The notes: generated by a model from the letters alone, not told the origin. Shown: positions 1 to 9,582, numbered from the stretch's first letter. The stretch: 64,000 nt of DNA from Bizionia sp. M204 (GCF_023205095.1 NZ_CP046242.1:1167001-1231000); one strand, 5' to 3'. Made by a program: numbers and translations.

Positions 1-1169
1 GCGCACATTAGAAACCCTATTAAGGGAATTAATTTTTTCCCTTGTATTTCACGAGATAATTTAAATGCCACATAATTTACAATGGCAAAAATTAATAAAA
101 ATCCTGCGCTTCCAGCAGTAGAAATACTTTCAAGCTCTAAAGTATTTGCTATCAATAAGGTTAACACGGCCGTAATAAGTAATCCAATAGGCTGATTCCA
201 GAGTTTACTAGTTAAGTGATGTGGTAATTCATCATCTTCCGCAACTTCAAAACTCACACGACTTCCACCATAAAGGGATGCATTTATTGCCGAAAAAGTT
301 GAAATTAAAGCAGCTACCGTAATAATGGTAAATCCTACTTTACCAAGCATGGGTTTGGCTGCTTCCGCTAACACATAATCTTCTGCTTTTGCTATAGTTT
401 CAAATGGCAAAGAACCTACTGTTACTATTGCAATAATAACATACAGAAAAACCACAAACCAAACGGAATAACTATAAGCTTTAGGGATATTAATTTCTGG
501 ATTAATAATATCTGGTGCCGCATTGGCAATAAGTTCAAAACCTTCATAAGCTACAAAAATAACCATCCCTCCCGTTAATAATAAAAGTGGACTTTCCCAA
601 TTAGAAACAGCAAGTTGCTCAACATTAGGATTGCCAAACAACCCATACAGACCAACAACTATAAAACCTAGTAATATAAGTAGCTTTATTATTACAGCAT
701 AAGATTCTATTTTACTTACCACCGCAATACTGTAGTAATTTATTATGGTCGCTATAATTATAATGCCACTTAAGTATACATGCGAATCCCATGAAGGATT
801 TCCGGTAATATTAAATAAATTAGGCACATAAGATCCAAAAGCAGAAGCATAAAGCGAAAGCATAATAATATAACTCACCCACAACAAATTATTAATGGCG
901 CCACTGAAAACAGTTTTTCCGAAACCCTGATTTATAAATTTAACAGTGCCACCTCTATCGGGAAAAGCTAATGATAATTTTGAATAACTATAAGCTGTCA
1001 AACTCGCTATAATTCCAGCAAAAAGGAATGCAATGGGAGTGCCACCTTGTGCTAATGAAACGGCTAATCCTAACACCGCAAAAATACCACCTCCAACCAT
1101 ACCTCCTATTCCAATGGATATGGCTTCACGTAAACTTATTTTAGCATTGGAATTTGTGTTATTTTTCAT
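1..1169 (-). CDS. APC family amino acid permease (partial, C-terminus outside window)
   Basis: A continuous minus-strand frame runs from an ATG at 1169 off the left edge, giving 389 codons. The N-terminus has the APC-superfamily signature: the helix-1 segment SIGIGGMVGGGIF, followed by glycine-rich hydrophobic segments. Several more hydrophobic spans follow, separated by short loops, as expected for a proton- or sodium-coupled amino acid transporter of the inner membrane. Family members are usually somewhat longer than what is visible, so only the last helices should be missing. The substrate cannot be read from sequence. It is divergent from fumC. A TACTTTTA element upstream resembles a weak flavobacterial -7 box. 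Confidence 0.85.
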   Translation of the reverse strand, partial: MKNNTNSNAKISLREAISIGIGGMVGGGIFAVLGLAVSLAQGGTPIAFLFAGIIASLTAYSYSKLSLAFPDRGGTVKFINQGFGKTVFSGAINNLLWVSYIIMLSLYASAFGSYVPNLFNITGNPSWDSHVYLSGIIIIATIINYYSIAVVSKIESYAVIIKLLILLGFIVVGLYGLFGNPNVEQLAVSNWESPLLLLTGGMVIFVAYEGFELIANAAPDIINPEINIPKAYSYSVWFVVFLYVIIAIVTVGSLPFETIAKAEDYVLAEAAKPMLGKVGFTIITVAALISTFSAINASLYGGSRVSFEVAEDDELPHHLTSKLWNQPIGLLITAVLTLLIANTLELESISTAGSAGFLLIFAIVNYVAFKLSREIQGKKLIPLIGFLMC

Positions 1170-1284
1170 AAAATCATGGAATCGTTATAATTAAAAGTAA
1201 CATTTTTTATTTATTGGTAACCTTTAAGGGAAGATTTTCTAACAAATAACACCTTAACAGCTACAGGATTTAGTCATAAAATCG

Positions 1285-1292
1285 TAATTTTG
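1285..1292 (+). promoter_or_regulatory. Candidate -7 element (TAATTTTG) of fumC
   Basis: TAATTTTG matches the flavobacterial TAnnTTTG -7 consensus and lies 35 bases before the fumC ATG. No TTG -33 element is seen at the expected spacing, so support is moderate. Confidence 0.4.
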
Positions 1293-1327
1293 CAGAACAA
1301 CTAAATTTATTTCAACTTATATATATC

Positions 1328-2728
1328 ATGAATTTTAGAATAGAAAAAGATACCATGGGCGAAGTTAAAGTGCCTGCGGAAAAACTTTGGGGCGCACAAA
1401 CAGAACGCTCCAGAAACAACTTTAAAATTGGTGCACCTGCATCTATGCCATTAGAAATTGTTTACGGTTTTGCTTACTTAAAAAAAGCAGCAGCCTATAC
1501 AAATTGTGAATTGGGTGTGCTTGCTGAAGAAAAACGCGATCTGATTGCGCAAGTTTGTGAAGAAATTTTAGAAGGCAAACACGACGACCAATTTCCCTTA
1601 GTTATCTGGCAAACCGGTTCTGGTACACAAAGTAATATGAATGTTAATGAGGTTATTGCCAATAGAGCACATCAAATTGCTGGTAAAACCATAGGTGAAG
1701 GTGAAAAAACCATTCAACCAAATGATGATGTCAATAAATCGCAATCGTCAAATGATACCTTTCCTACAGGCATGCATATTGCAGCTTATAAGAAAATTGT
1801 GGAACATACGATTCATGGTGTTATTCAATTACGAAATACACTTCATAAAAAATCATTAGCTTTTCATGATGTAGTAAAAATTGGACGTACCCATTTAATG
1901 GATGCTACACCTTTAACTTTAGGTCAAGAATTTTCGGGTTACGTATCCCAATTAGATCATGGTTTAAAGGCTTTGGAGCATACATTACCTCACTTATCGG
2001 AATTAGCCCTGGGTGGAACTGCCGTAGGAACAGGCTTAAACACACCTGAAGGTTATTCAGAATTAGTAGCGAAATACATTGCTGATTTTACTGATTTACC
2101 GTTTGTAACAGCACCTAATAAGTTTGAAGCTTTAGCGGCTCACGATGCTTTGGTTGAAACACATGGCGCTTTGAAACAATTAGCCGTTTCTTTAAATAAA
2201 ATTGCTAATGATATCCGAATGATGGCTTCAGGACCACGTTCAGGGATTGGTGAAATCACGATTCCAGCAAACGAACCTGGAAGTTCCATTATGCCAGGAA
2301 AAGTAAATCCAACACAGTGTGAAGCATTAACTATGGTGTGCGCTCAAGTTATGGGTAACGACGTGGCTGTTACTATTGGCGGCATGCAAGGTCATTATGA
2401 ATTAAATGTTTACAAACCAATGATGGCTGCCAATGTTTTACAATCGGCACAATTACTTGGTGATGCTTGTATGAGTTTTGATGAGCATTGCGCACAAGGC
2501 ATTGAACCTAACCACGATGTTATTAAAAAATTATTAAATAACTCATTAATGCTTGTAACCGCTTTAAACACCAAAATAGGCTATTACAAAGCTGCAGAAA
2601 TTGCAAATACAGCTCATAACAATGGTACAACCTTAAAAGAAGAAGCTATTAATTTAGGCTATGTAACTGCGGAAGATTATGATGCTTGGGTAAAACCAGA
2701 AGATATGGTAGGCAGTATAAGTAAATAA
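1328..2728 (+). CDS. fumC: Class II fumarate hydratase
   Basis: This is cytoplasmic, iron-independent fumarase, which interconverts fumarate and malate in the TCA cycle. The 466-residue length is normal for class II enzymes. It carries the superfamily signature [11 protein letters not shown] at about residue 320, the substrate-binding [10 protein letters not shown] near residues 96-104, and the [10 protein letters not shown] segment that helps form the active site. The ATG at 1328 gives the usual N-terminus of the family ([11 protein letters not shown]). It appears to be a single transcription unit with a TAnnTTTG element just upstream. Aspartase and argininosuccinate lyase share the fold, but the N-terminal and PGKVNP contexts fit FumC best. 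Confidence 0.96.
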   Translation: MNFRIEKDTMGEVKVPAEKLWGAQTERSRNNFKIGAPASMPLEIVYGFAYLKKAAAYTNCELGVLAEEKRDLIAQVCEEILEGKHDDQFPLVIWQTGSGTQSNMNVNEVIANRAHQIAGKTIGEGEKTIQPNDDVNKSQSSNDTFPTGMHIAAYKKIVEHTIHGVIQLRNTLHKKSLAFHDVVKIGRTHLMDATPLTLGQEFSGYVSQLDHGLKALEHTLPHLSELALGGTAVGTGLNTPEGYSELVAKYIADFTDLPFVTAPNKFEALAAHDALVETHGALKQLAVSLNKIANDIRMMASGPRSGIGEITIPANEPGSSIMPGKVNPTQCEALTMVCAQVMGNDVAVTIGGMQGHYELNVYKPMMAANVLQSAQLLGDACMSFDEHCAQGIEPNHDVIKKLLNNSLMLVTALNTKIGYYKAAEIANTAHNNGTTLKEEAINLGYVTAEDYDAWVKPEDMVGSISK

Positions 2729-2768
2729 AAATAAATATATTACGCTATTAACAACAAATTTTAAAAAC

Positions 2769-4202
2769 ATGAAACAAAATTTACTCCTATTTACAGGATT
2801 GCTTTTTATGAGCTTTTCTGTAAATGCACAAATATCATTTGTAAAAAGCACAATTGATGCGAGTACAAGTGCAGAACCATATACCATAGCCTCTGGATAT
2901 TTAGATGGAGATGCCTATTTAGATTTGGCTGTAGGATCCGATGTTACGGGTGAAGTAACCTGGTATAAAAATAATGGTGATGGTACATTTGCAACCGGTA
3001 TCATTTTAACAGCTGTAGGTCCTAACGCTTTATCTTATGTTGAAGGATTAACAATTGCCGACATAAATGGTGATGGTGATAACGATATTATAGCAGCAAG
3101 TTATGTTGGTGGTAATTTAGTATGGTTTGAAAATAATGGTGACGATACCTTTCAACCTGCTTTGACAATTTCATCCAGTATTGCTGGTGCAGGAACGGTT
3201 ATAGCAGCTAACATTGATAATGATGTAAATGGCTATTTAGATCTTATAATCACTTCTTATGATGGCCATAGTGTCGTATACTTCTTAGGAAATGGCGATG
3301 GTACCTTTGGAACACTTCGTTATGTAGTTCCAGTAACGCCTGGTAGTGGTCCTGGAACAATGGATATAGCTGATTTTGATGGCGATGGCGATTTGGATGT
3401 TGTTGTTGGATTCACAGGAAATGGCGATGTTAAATTATATGACAATCGTTTAATTCCAGATGGTCTAGATGGTTCGGGCAACGTACCTTTTACAGCTTAT
3501 ACAAATAATGTGGATACCGGAAATGGATTTTTGTTTTCAGTTATATTTGCAGACATCAATGATGATTCTAATCTTGACATTGTGAGATCAGACAATAATC
3601 CAGGTGCAAACCCGGCCATTGCTTGGTATTCAAATGATATAAGCGGAACTGGCACCACATTTACAGAAACTACCATTGCAACCACTATAAATAGATCCGC
3701 TGCCATAGGTGTTGCCGATTTTAACAACGACTCTTACAATGATTTAGTTGTTGCTAATGGTCGTGCAACAGATAACGATTTTATATGGTTTACCAGTAAT
3801 GCCACTGGTGGCTTGGGAAGTGAAATTCTTATTGATGATAATAGTTCTGCAGCTTTTGATTTAGAAATTCAGGATTTTGATAATGATGGCGATCTAGATA
3901 TAGCAAGTATTAGCTATTTACAAGATGACGTTTTTATTTTTAAGAATGATTTATTTACCTTAAGTACTCCAGAATTTCAAGTTAGTACATTTGGTATCTA
4001 TCCAAATCCAACTTCTAATACCTTAAATTTTAAAACAACAAATCAAGAGCCTTTCAAAATTCTAGCATACAATATTTTAGGTAAAGAGGTTTTAAATACA
4101 ACGGTTTTGAATAATTCTTTAGACGTTTCCATACTTGCAAATGGCGTATACCTTTTGAAGGTTGAAAACTTAGACAAAACATTCAAATTTGTAAAGCAAT
4201 AA
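2769..4202 (+). CDS. Secreted FG-GAP/VCBS repeat protein with T9SS sorting domain
   Basis: This is an exported protein of unknown ligand. A signal peptide occupies about residues 1-20 and ends at VNAQ. Several calcium-binding FG-GAP/VCBS blades follow, each with an acidic loop such as DINGDGDNDI, DFDGDGDLDV or DFDNDGDLDI, suggesting a beta-propeller over roughly residues 30-390. The last 70 or so residues begin FGIYPNPTSN and form a type A C-terminal sorting domain of the type IX secretion system (Por_Secre_tail), including GVYLLKV near the end. It should therefore be delivered to the cell surface or medium. It lies 40 bases after fumC and ends before a strong terminator. Confidence 0.9.
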   Translation: MKQNLLLFTGLLFMSFSVNAQISFVKSTIDASTSAEPYTIASGYLDGDAYLDLAVGSDVTGEVTWYKNNGDGTFATGIILTAVGPNALSYVEGLTIADINGDGDNDIIAASYVGGNLVWFENNGDDTFQPALTISSSIAGAGTVIAANIDNDVNGYLDLIITSYDGHSVVYFLGNGDGTFGTLRYVVPVTPGSGPGTMDIADFDGDGDLDVVVGFTGNGDVKLYDNRLIPDGLDGSGNVPFTAYTNNVDTGNGFLFSVIFADINDDSNLDIVRSDNNPGANPAIAWYSNDISGTGTTFTETTIATTINRSAAIGVADFNNDSYNDLVVANGRATDNDFIWFTSNATGGLGSEILIDDNSSAAFDLEIQDFDNDGDLDIASISYLQDDVFIFKNDLFTLSTPEFQVSTFGIYPNPTSNTLNFKTTNQEPFKILAYNILGKEVLNTTVLNNSLDVSILANGVYLLKVENLDKTFKFVKQ

Positions 4203-4226
4203 CAAAACGTCCATTTATAATATCTA

Positions 4227-4260
4227 AAACGCTAGTAATAATTTTTGCTAGCGTTTTTTT
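4227..4260 (+). terminator. Rho-independent terminator after the FG-GAP gene
   Basis: A perfect 9-bp stem (AAACGCTAG / CTAGCGTTT) spans 4227-4256 and runs into a seven-T tract, 24 bases after the stop codon. Confidence 0.85.
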
Positions 4261-4299
4261 ATTACCCAAAATTTAAGCAACTTTGAAAAAACTACTATC

Positions 4300-5535
4300 G
4301 TGACGACATTAATAACAAACATTCAAGAATTACTTCAAGTTAGAGACACAAACATTTTAAAGGTTTCTGGAAAAGACATGAAGCAGCTACCAACCATTAA
4401 AAATGCCTATCTTTTAATAGATGATGATACCATTGTAGGCTATGGCCATATGGAAGATTGTAAAAATATTGAAGCAGATACAGTAATTGATGCCACAGGA
4501 AAAGTGGTTTTACCTACGTGGTGTGACTCTCATACACATATTGTTTATGCTGGAAATAGAGAACAGGAATTTGTTGATAGAATTAACGGTTTAAGTTATG
4601 AGGACATTGCCAATCGTGGAGGTGGTATTTTAAATTCTGCTGAAAAATTACAACAAACCAGTGAAGACGATTTATTTGAACAATCTGTTAAACGATTAAA
4701 AGCCGTTATGAAATTAGGAACTGGCGCCATAGAAATTAAATCTGGCTATGGACTAACAGTAGAAGCCGAATTAAAAATGCTTCGGGTTATCAAGCGATTA
4801 AAACAAGATTTTCCTCTAAAAGTCAAAGCAACACTTTTAGCAGCACACGCAGTGCCAAAAGACTATAAAGACAATAAAGATGGTTTTGTTGATTTAGTTA
4901 TAAATGAAATGATTCCAAAAGTTGCCAAAGAGCAATTGGCAACCTATATTGATGTGTTTTGCGAAAAAGGTTATTTCGATTTAAACGATACAGAACGTAT
5001 ATTAAAAGCTGGTAAATCACATGGATTAATTCCTAAAATTCATGTAAATCAATTCAATGCCTTTGGTGGTATTGAAGTAGCTGTAAAAAACCAAGCCATT
5101 TCTGTAGATCATTTGGAAGAATTAAACGAAAGCGATATTGCCATGCTAAAAACAGGTAATACCATGCCAGTCGCACTTCCATCTTGCTCCTATTTCTTAA
5201 GCATCCCTTACACTCCAGGACGCCAGTTAATTGATGCTGGATTACCACTAGCATTAGCTTCAGATTATAACCCAGGCTCCACCCCTAGTGGAAATATGAA
5301 TTTTGTGGTTAGTACGGCATGTATAAAAATGAAGTTAACACCAGAGGAAGCCATAAACGCAGCCACAATAAATGGTGCTTATGCTATGGGAATAAGCGCT
5401 ATGTACGGCAGTATAACACGTGGAAAAAAAGCAAATATCATTATTACAAAAGCCATTCCTAGCTATGCTTTTTTACCCTATGCTTTTGGTGATAATCATA
5501 TTGACACGGTCATGATAAATGGACAAATTGTTTAA
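4300..5535 (+). CDS. hutI: Imidazolonepropionase
   Basis: HutI hydrolyses 4-imidazolone-5-propionate to N-formimidoyl-glutamate, the third step of histidine degradation. The 411-residue protein has the amidohydrolase metal motif HTH at residues 78-80, AHAVP in the middle, and the ASDYNPGSTP segment near residue 325, all typical of HutI. The start is a GTG at 4300, because the next in-frame ATG would remove the conserved beta-sandwich N-terminus. The gene overlaps the next one by 17 bases. hutG follows at 7170, after an opposite-strand gene. hutH and hutU are not in this window. Confidence 0.95.
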   Translation: MTTLITNIQELLQVRDTNILKVSGKDMKQLPTIKNAYLLIDDDTIVGYGHMEDCKNIEADTVIDATGKVVLPTWCDSHTHIVYAGNREQEFVDRINGLSYEDIANRGGGILNSAEKLQQTSEDDLFEQSVKRLKAVMKLGTGAIEIKSGYGLTVEAELKMLRVIKRLKQDFPLKVKATLLAAHAVPKDYKDNKDGFVDLVINEMIPKVAKEQLATYIDVFCEKGYFDLNDTERILKAGKSHGLIPKIHVNQFNAFGGIEVAVKNQAISVDHLEELNESDIAMLKTGNTMPVALPSCSYFLSIPYTPGRQLIDAGLPLALASDYNPGSTPSGNMNFVVSTACIKMKLTPEEAINAATINGAYAMGISAMYGSITRGKKANIIITKAIPSYAFLPYAFGDNHIDTVMINGQIV

Positions 5536-6088
5536 TTTCAATTTAACACAACAATCTAAATTATCTCAAGAACTCCTACATATAGGTGTTTCTAATTTTA
5601 ATGACGCGCTTACCTATGTACAAAATTTACCCTATGGAAGGAACAGCAATAGAAGTGAATATACGCTAATACTAAAAGAACACAAAGGAACCTGCTCTAC
5701 AAAACATGCCTTTTTAGCAGCACTAGCAAATCAAGAAAATATACTTCAAGTAAAACTCTTTTTGGGTATTTATAAAATGTGTGAAGAAAACACAGAGGGT
5801 GTTTCAGCAGTATTAGAAAACTACCAGTTACCTTATATTCCAGAAGCTCATTGCTATTTGAAAATAAATAATAACATAGCAGATGTTACAAGAAATAGTA
5901 ACAATCACATTTCTTTTGAAGCCTCATTACTTTATGAAGAAGAAATTGTATCACATCAAATTGGTGATTATAAAGTGAAACGTCATCAAGATTATTTAAA
6001 GGACTGGATTGTTTCAGAATCAATCACTTATAATTTTAAAACCATTTGGAATATCCGAGAAGCTTGTATTCAAAGTATTTCAAAATAA
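5519..6088 (+). CDS. Transglutaminase-like conserved hypothetical protein
   Basis: I do not recognise a named family. The 189-residue soluble protein has the order of a papain/transglutaminase-like triad: Cys59 in KGTCSTKHA, His111 in PEAHCYLKI and Asp122 in IADVTR. This is the pattern of small bacterial transglutaminase-like proteins, which may be proteases or amidases. There is no signal peptide. It starts inside the 3' end of hutI with a 17-base overlap, so the two are co-translated and it may act on something related to amino acid metabolism. The link to histidine breakdown is inference only. A terminator follows. Confidence 0.75.
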   Translation: MDKLFNFNLTQQSKLSQELLHIGVSNFNDALTYVQNLPYGRNSNRSEYTLILKEHKGTCSTKHAFLAALANQENILQVKLFLGIYKMCEENTEGVSAVLENYQLPYIPEAHCYLKINNNIADVTRNSNNHISFEASLLYEEEIVSHQIGDYKVKRHQDYLKDWIVSESITYNFKTIWNIREACIQSISK

Positions 6089-6097
6089 TTATATAAA

Positions 6098-6125
6098 AAA
6101 CCCGAAAGCCTAAACTTTCGGGTTT
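6098..6125. terminator. Bidirectional terminator between convergent genes
   Basis: A perfect 11-bp stem (AAACCCGAAAG / CTTTCGGGTTT) lies between the plus-strand gene ending at 6088 and the minus-strand gene ending at 6166. It has A-rich and T-rich flanks on both sides. Confidence 0.85.
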
Positions 6126-6165
6126 TACTAGTATTAGCTCTATGGAAAACTATTACTAGTTTATT

Positions 6166-7050
6166 TTAATCTAATATAAATTCTGAAGTAGCAACTAAAT
6201 CTTTTTGATTAAAAACATTAACCATATAGCGACCTTTTTCAAACTTGTTATCACCATTTGGTGAAACAAATTCACAAATATTTAAACTAGAATTTTCATA
6301 ATTAAATTTACTAACAAGACTGTAATTTAATACCTTTTCACCAAATTCAATTTGCTCATTAGCTCCCATGGTATTGTTTTTTGGGTCAATAACCTGAATG
6401 TATAATTCTTGATCACCGCCTTGTACTAATGTGTTTTTTGGAACGGTAAAACATACACGAATTTTATCAGCACGTCTTGCACTTTCAGTAGGAATTAATT
6501 TTCCTGAATTTCGTTCAATAACACCATAACCTTTTAAGCTAACGGCTCCTAAAACGGCTGCATTACTAACTACTTCAGCTAATGCTGTATTTTGAACCAT
6601 TAAAGAATCCGTAAACATAGTACGTTCTTCCAAACGGATTTTAGTACTATCTAAAGAGGTCGCTAGCAACTCATTTTCAATTTTCAATCGGTCATTTTCA
6701 GTTAATAACACATTCATTTCTTTCTGTAATGCTGTGTATTTAGACTTGTAGCGGTATAAACTCTGTACGTTCGTTTCAGAAACTTTAAGCGAGTCAATTA
6801 AACCTTGAATACGTCCTTTGGCTTCAACTAACTTTTCATTGGCTATAGTATTATCGCCAATAACAATATCATATTGCTTGGCCATATTGCTCAAATCGTT
6901 CATCACCATTTCCTTCTCTTGCAATAATTGCGTTTCCGTTTCCTTTTTTTCATTGTAAAGCTTGGAAGTATAAATTCCTGTAGCTACAAATAAAACTAAA
7001 GCAATTCCTAATGCCACTTTTAATCCTGTACTGTTTTTATTAGATTCCAT
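6166..7050 (-). CDS. Membrane-anchored coiled-coil protein of unknown function
   Basis: The 294-residue protein has one transmembrane helix at about residues 10-27 (VALGIALVLFVATGIY), then a long heptad-rich region over roughly residues 30-160 predicted to form a coiled coil, and a compact beta-rich C-terminal domain. The C-terminal part reads like a beta-sandwich and includes KGYGVIERNSGKLIPTESA. Similar proteins in flavobacteria are often labelled as chromosome-partitioning ParA by name transfer, but no Walker motif is present here, so that label is not supported. It is divergent from hutG and shares a 120-base regulatory region containing an inverted repeat. A TATATTTG box (7132-7125, minus strand) is its likely -7 element. 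Confidence 0.8.
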   Translation of the reverse strand: MESNKNSTGLKVALGIALVLFVATGIYTSKLYNEKKETETQLLQEKEMVMNDLSNMAKQYDIVIGDNTIANEKLVEAKGRIQGLIDSLKVSETNVQSLYRYKSKYTALQKEMNVLLTENDRLKIENELLATSLDSTKIRLEERTMFTDSLMVQNTALAEVVSNAAVLGAVSLKGYGVIERNSGKLIPTESARRADKIRVCFTVPKNTLVQGGDQELYIQVIDPKNNTMGANEQIEFGEKVLNYSLVSKFNYENSSLNICEFVSPNGDNKFEKGRYMVNVFNQKDLVATSEFILD

Positions 7051-7127
7051 AAATAAATTCGTTTTTTAAAAAATTAAAGTTACTACTAATTTTGTGCTTT
7101 TTTAAGCAATTGTTTTTAAAGTTTCAA

Positions 7128-7153
7128 ATATAAAGTACATTTATACTTTATAT
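7128..7153. promoter_or_regulatory. Inverted repeat in the hutG divergent promoter region
   Basis: ATATAAAGTA at 7128-7137 and TACTTTATAT at 7144-7153 are perfect 10-base inverted arms separated by 6 bases. The left arm overlaps the TATATTTG -7 box (7125-7132) of the leftward gene. The right arm ends 16 bases before the hutG ATG. This suggests an operator, though AT-rich inverted repeats also arise by chance. Confidence 0.45.
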
Positions 7154-7169
7154 CTAATTTACATCATTT

Positions 7170-8192
7170 ATGGATAAACTGGTACTGTTTAATGAGTCAA
7201 ACCTCAATTCGCTAATTAATAAGCGTCCAGATGAATCCAAATTTGGAGAGCATATTACTATAATTCCCAAACCTACAGATATATACGAGCAACTTAAAAA
7301 TTTGGACGTTCAGTATATAATTTTTGGTATTCCAGAAGATGTTGGTGTATTTGCTAACCTAGGAAAATCGGGCACTTCCAAGGCTTGGGATGCCTGCCTT
7401 AAAGTTTTGTTAAATATTCAAAGTAACGCGTTTACACATGCACATAAGGTTTTAATTCTAGGCCATTTGGATTTCTCTGAAGAACTGAAAATGCTATCAC
7501 AGCTAGACCAGGCCAATCCAAAAGATCTTCAAAAATCTCGTAAATTGGTAAAGCAAATAGATATCCATGTCGCCCAATTAATTTCCACAATTGTTAAATC
7601 TGGAAAAACACCCATTGTTGTTGGTGGTGGCCATAACAACGCTTACGGAAATATAAAAGGAACTTCACTCGCTTTGAAAAAGCCTATAAATGTTATTAAT
7701 TTTGATGCACATTCAGATTTCAGAGCTGAAGAAGGCAGACATAGCGGAAATGGTTTTAGTTATGCTTATTCTGAAGGTTTTTTGAAAAAATATTTTATTT
7801 TCGGATTACATGAGAACTATACGTCTGCTGCTATTTTTAAGCAATTAGAAAATAATTCACACATAGATTTCAACACATTTGAAGCACTGGAAATACGAAA
7901 AGAAGTAAAGTTTAAAACCGAAATAAATCGCGCCTTACAATTCATTAACTCAAAACCGTATGGAATTGAATTAGATTGTGATGCTATTCAGAATACGCCA
8001 AGTAGCGCCATGTCACCTAGCGGATTCAGCGTTAGTAAAACACGAATGTTTTTAAATGCTGTAGCACAAAGTAAACACGCCATGTATCTTCATCTGTGTG
8101 AAGCTGCTCCAACGCCAGAAACTGAAGCCCAAGTAGGTAAACTCCTAACGTATTTAATAACCGATTTTATTAGATCACATGCCAATACTTGA
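7170..8192 (+). CDS. hutG: Formimidoylglutamase (arginase/agmatinase superfamily)
   Basis: HutG hydrolyses N-formimidoyl-glutamate to glutamate and formamide, the step after HutI. The 340-residue protein has the three manganese-binding signatures of the ureohydrolase fold: GGGH at residues 152-155, DAHSD at residues 179-183 and the ELDCDAI segment near residue 270. Arginase or agmatinase activity is possible from the fold alone. The neighbouring hutI and the longer N-terminal region make formimidoylglutamase the best call. It overlaps the next gene by 14 bases. Confidence 0.88.
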   Translation: MDKLVLFNESNLNSLINKRPDESKFGEHITIIPKPTDIYEQLKNLDVQYIIFGIPEDVGVFANLGKSGTSKAWDACLKVLLNIQSNAFTHAHKVLILGHLDFSEELKMLSQLDQANPKDLQKSRKLVKQIDIHVAQLISTIVKSGKTPIVVGGGHNNAYGNIKGTSLALKKPINVINFDAHSDFRAEEGRHSGNGFSYAYSEGFLKKYFIFGLHENYTSAAIFKQLENNSHIDFNTFEALEIRKEVKFKTEINRALQFINSKPYGIELDCDAIQNTPSSAMSPSGFSVSKTRMFLNAVAQSKHAMYLHLCEAAPTPETEAQVGKLLTYLITDFIRSHANT

Positions 8193-8646
8193 AATCATCC
8201 CATTTGAAAAACAATACGCTAAAAATTTTTATGCGTTGAATATGGAGTGGCTTAAAACCTATTTTTATGTAGAACCGTTTGATGAAGAAGTTTTAAGCAA
8301 TCCCGAAACCTATATTATTAACAAAGGAGGTCATATATTTTTTATTCGAATAAAGCATAAAATAGTTGGAACGGTTGCTCTTATGCCAACGCCTAATAAA
8401 AAGGTTCTAGAACTTACTAAAATGGCTGTTTCACCAGAATTGCGCGGTCAAAATATGGGACAGAAATTAATGCAATATTGTATTGAGTTTGCCAGAAAAG
8501 AAAACATCAAACAACTACTGCTCTACTCAAACACAAAATTGGTAAATGCTATTTATATTTATAGAAAATTTGGGTTTGTAGAAATTCCTGTTGAAACCAA
8601 TTCGCCCTATAAACGCGGTAACATAAAGATGATTTTAGATTTGTAG
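8179..8646 (+). CDS. GNAT family N-acetyltransferase
   Basis: This 155-residue GCN5-related acetyltransferase has the acetyl-CoA-binding motif A around LTKMAVSPELRGQNMGQKL (about residues 74-92), with the R/QxxGxG/A-type turn RGQNMGQ, and the motif B segment IYIYRKFGFVEIP near residue 125. The substrate is unknown. It overlaps the 3' end of hutG by 14 bases, so it is translated from the same transcript. It could modify an amino-acid-derived compound, but that is inference. Confidence 0.88.
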   Translation: MPILEIIPFEKQYAKNFYALNMEWLKTYFYVEPFDEEVLSNPETYIINKGGHIFFIRIKHKIVGTVALMPTPNKKVLELTKMAVSPELRGQNMGQKLMQYCIEFARKENIKQLLLYSNTKLVNAIYIYRKFGFVEIPVETNSPYKRGNIKMILDL

Positions 8647-8697
8647 TTTCGGCTTCTTTTATAATAATCGTATCTTTATTTTCTAATACAGTCTAAT

Positions 8698-9531
8698 ATG
8701 AAAACTAAATATCTTTCAATCTTTTTCCTTACCATTTTATTTTATGCTTGTAAATCGGATAAAGAACAATCAGCGCCTATCTTGAATGAAACTGAAATAA
8801 AAACCGAAACAAAGGTTAAGGTACCGTCAAAAACAGATACACCTAATTATTACGTTGAATCTGATATCAAAATAACACCCATTGAACATGCCAGCATGGT
8901 TATTACTTTCCATGACACCTCAATTTATGTGGATCCTGTTGGTGAAGTAGTTCGTTATGCAGATTTTAAGAGTCCATCTTTTATTTTAATCACAGATATT
9001 CATGGGGATCATTTGGATATTAAAACTTTAGAAGCAATCAATACCACAAACACCATTATTATAGGTCCTCAAGCTGTTAAAGATAAATTACCGGAATCTT
9101 TACTGGCCAATTTTACCGTTTTGGAAAATGGTCAGAAAAAAGATGATTTCTTGAACAAAACGGCAATGTATATTGAAGCAATTCCCATGTATAACTTAAG
9201 AGAAGAGGCTTTAAAATTTCACCCTAAAGGACGTGGAAATGGCTATATTTTAGCTATAAACAAGACGCGCATATATATTTCTGGTGATACAGAAGATATT
9301 CCTGAAATGCGTAATCTGAAAAATATTGATATTGCTTTGGTTTGTATGAATTTACCCTACACCATGCCAATTGAAGCTGCGGCTGATGCTGTTTTAGCTT
9401 TTCAACCAAAAACCATTTTGCCATATCATTATCGTGGCACTGACGGATTTAGCAATGTAGAAAGTTTTAAAAAACGTATCAACGACCAAAACAAGTCCAT
9501 TGAAGTGATTCAATTAGATTGGTATAAATAA
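8698..9531 (+). CDS. Metallo-beta-lactamase-fold lipoprotein
   Basis: A lipoprotein signal peptide with Cys18 (LFYACKSD) is followed by a linker and a UlaG/RNase Z-like metallo-beta-lactamase domain. Metal ligands are visible in DIHGDH (about residues 101-106), SGDTED near residue 200 and PYHYRG near residue 240. The protein should sit in the periplasm or outer membrane as a hydrolase of unknown substrate. A second, cytoplasmic protein of the same fold is encoded at 25687-26364. The 277-residue length is the domain plus a short lipoprotein leader. Confidence 0.87.
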   Translation: MKTKYLSIFFLTILFYACKSDKEQSAPILNETEIKTETKVKVPSKTDTPNYYVESDIKITPIEHASMVITFHDTSIYVDPVGEVVRYADFKSPSFILITDIHGDHLDIKTLEAINTTNTIIIGPQAVKDKLPESLLANFTVLENGQKKDDFLNKTAMYIEAIPMYNLREEALKFHPKGRGNGYILAINKTRIYISGDTEDIPEMRNLKNIDIALVCMNLPYTMPIEAAADAVLAFQPKTILPYHYRGTDGFSNVESFKKRINDQNKSIEVIQLDWYK

Positions 9532-9552
9532 TCACAATATTTTCATTTTTAG

Positions 9553-9582
9553 TTGATTAGTTAAAAAAATATTTTATATTTG
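9553..9582 (+). promoter_or_regulatory. Flavobacterial-type promoter of the small-protein pair
   Basis: TTG at 9553-9555 and TATATTTG at 9575-9582 are separated by 19 bases, a full match to the flavobacterial -33/-7 consensus. Transcription would start near 9589, upstream of both possible starts of the next gene. Confidence 0.7.

Noticed and set aside
2654-2887. A minus-strand frame across the fumC and FG-GAP junction
   Set aside because: It spans two well-supported genes and their spacer, and the hydrophobic composition comes from AT-rich sequence.
6166-7050. ParA-type chromosome partitioning protein
   Set aside because: Related proteins often carry this name, but there is no Walker A motif or deviant ATPase fold. 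Only a TM helix and coiled coil are seen.
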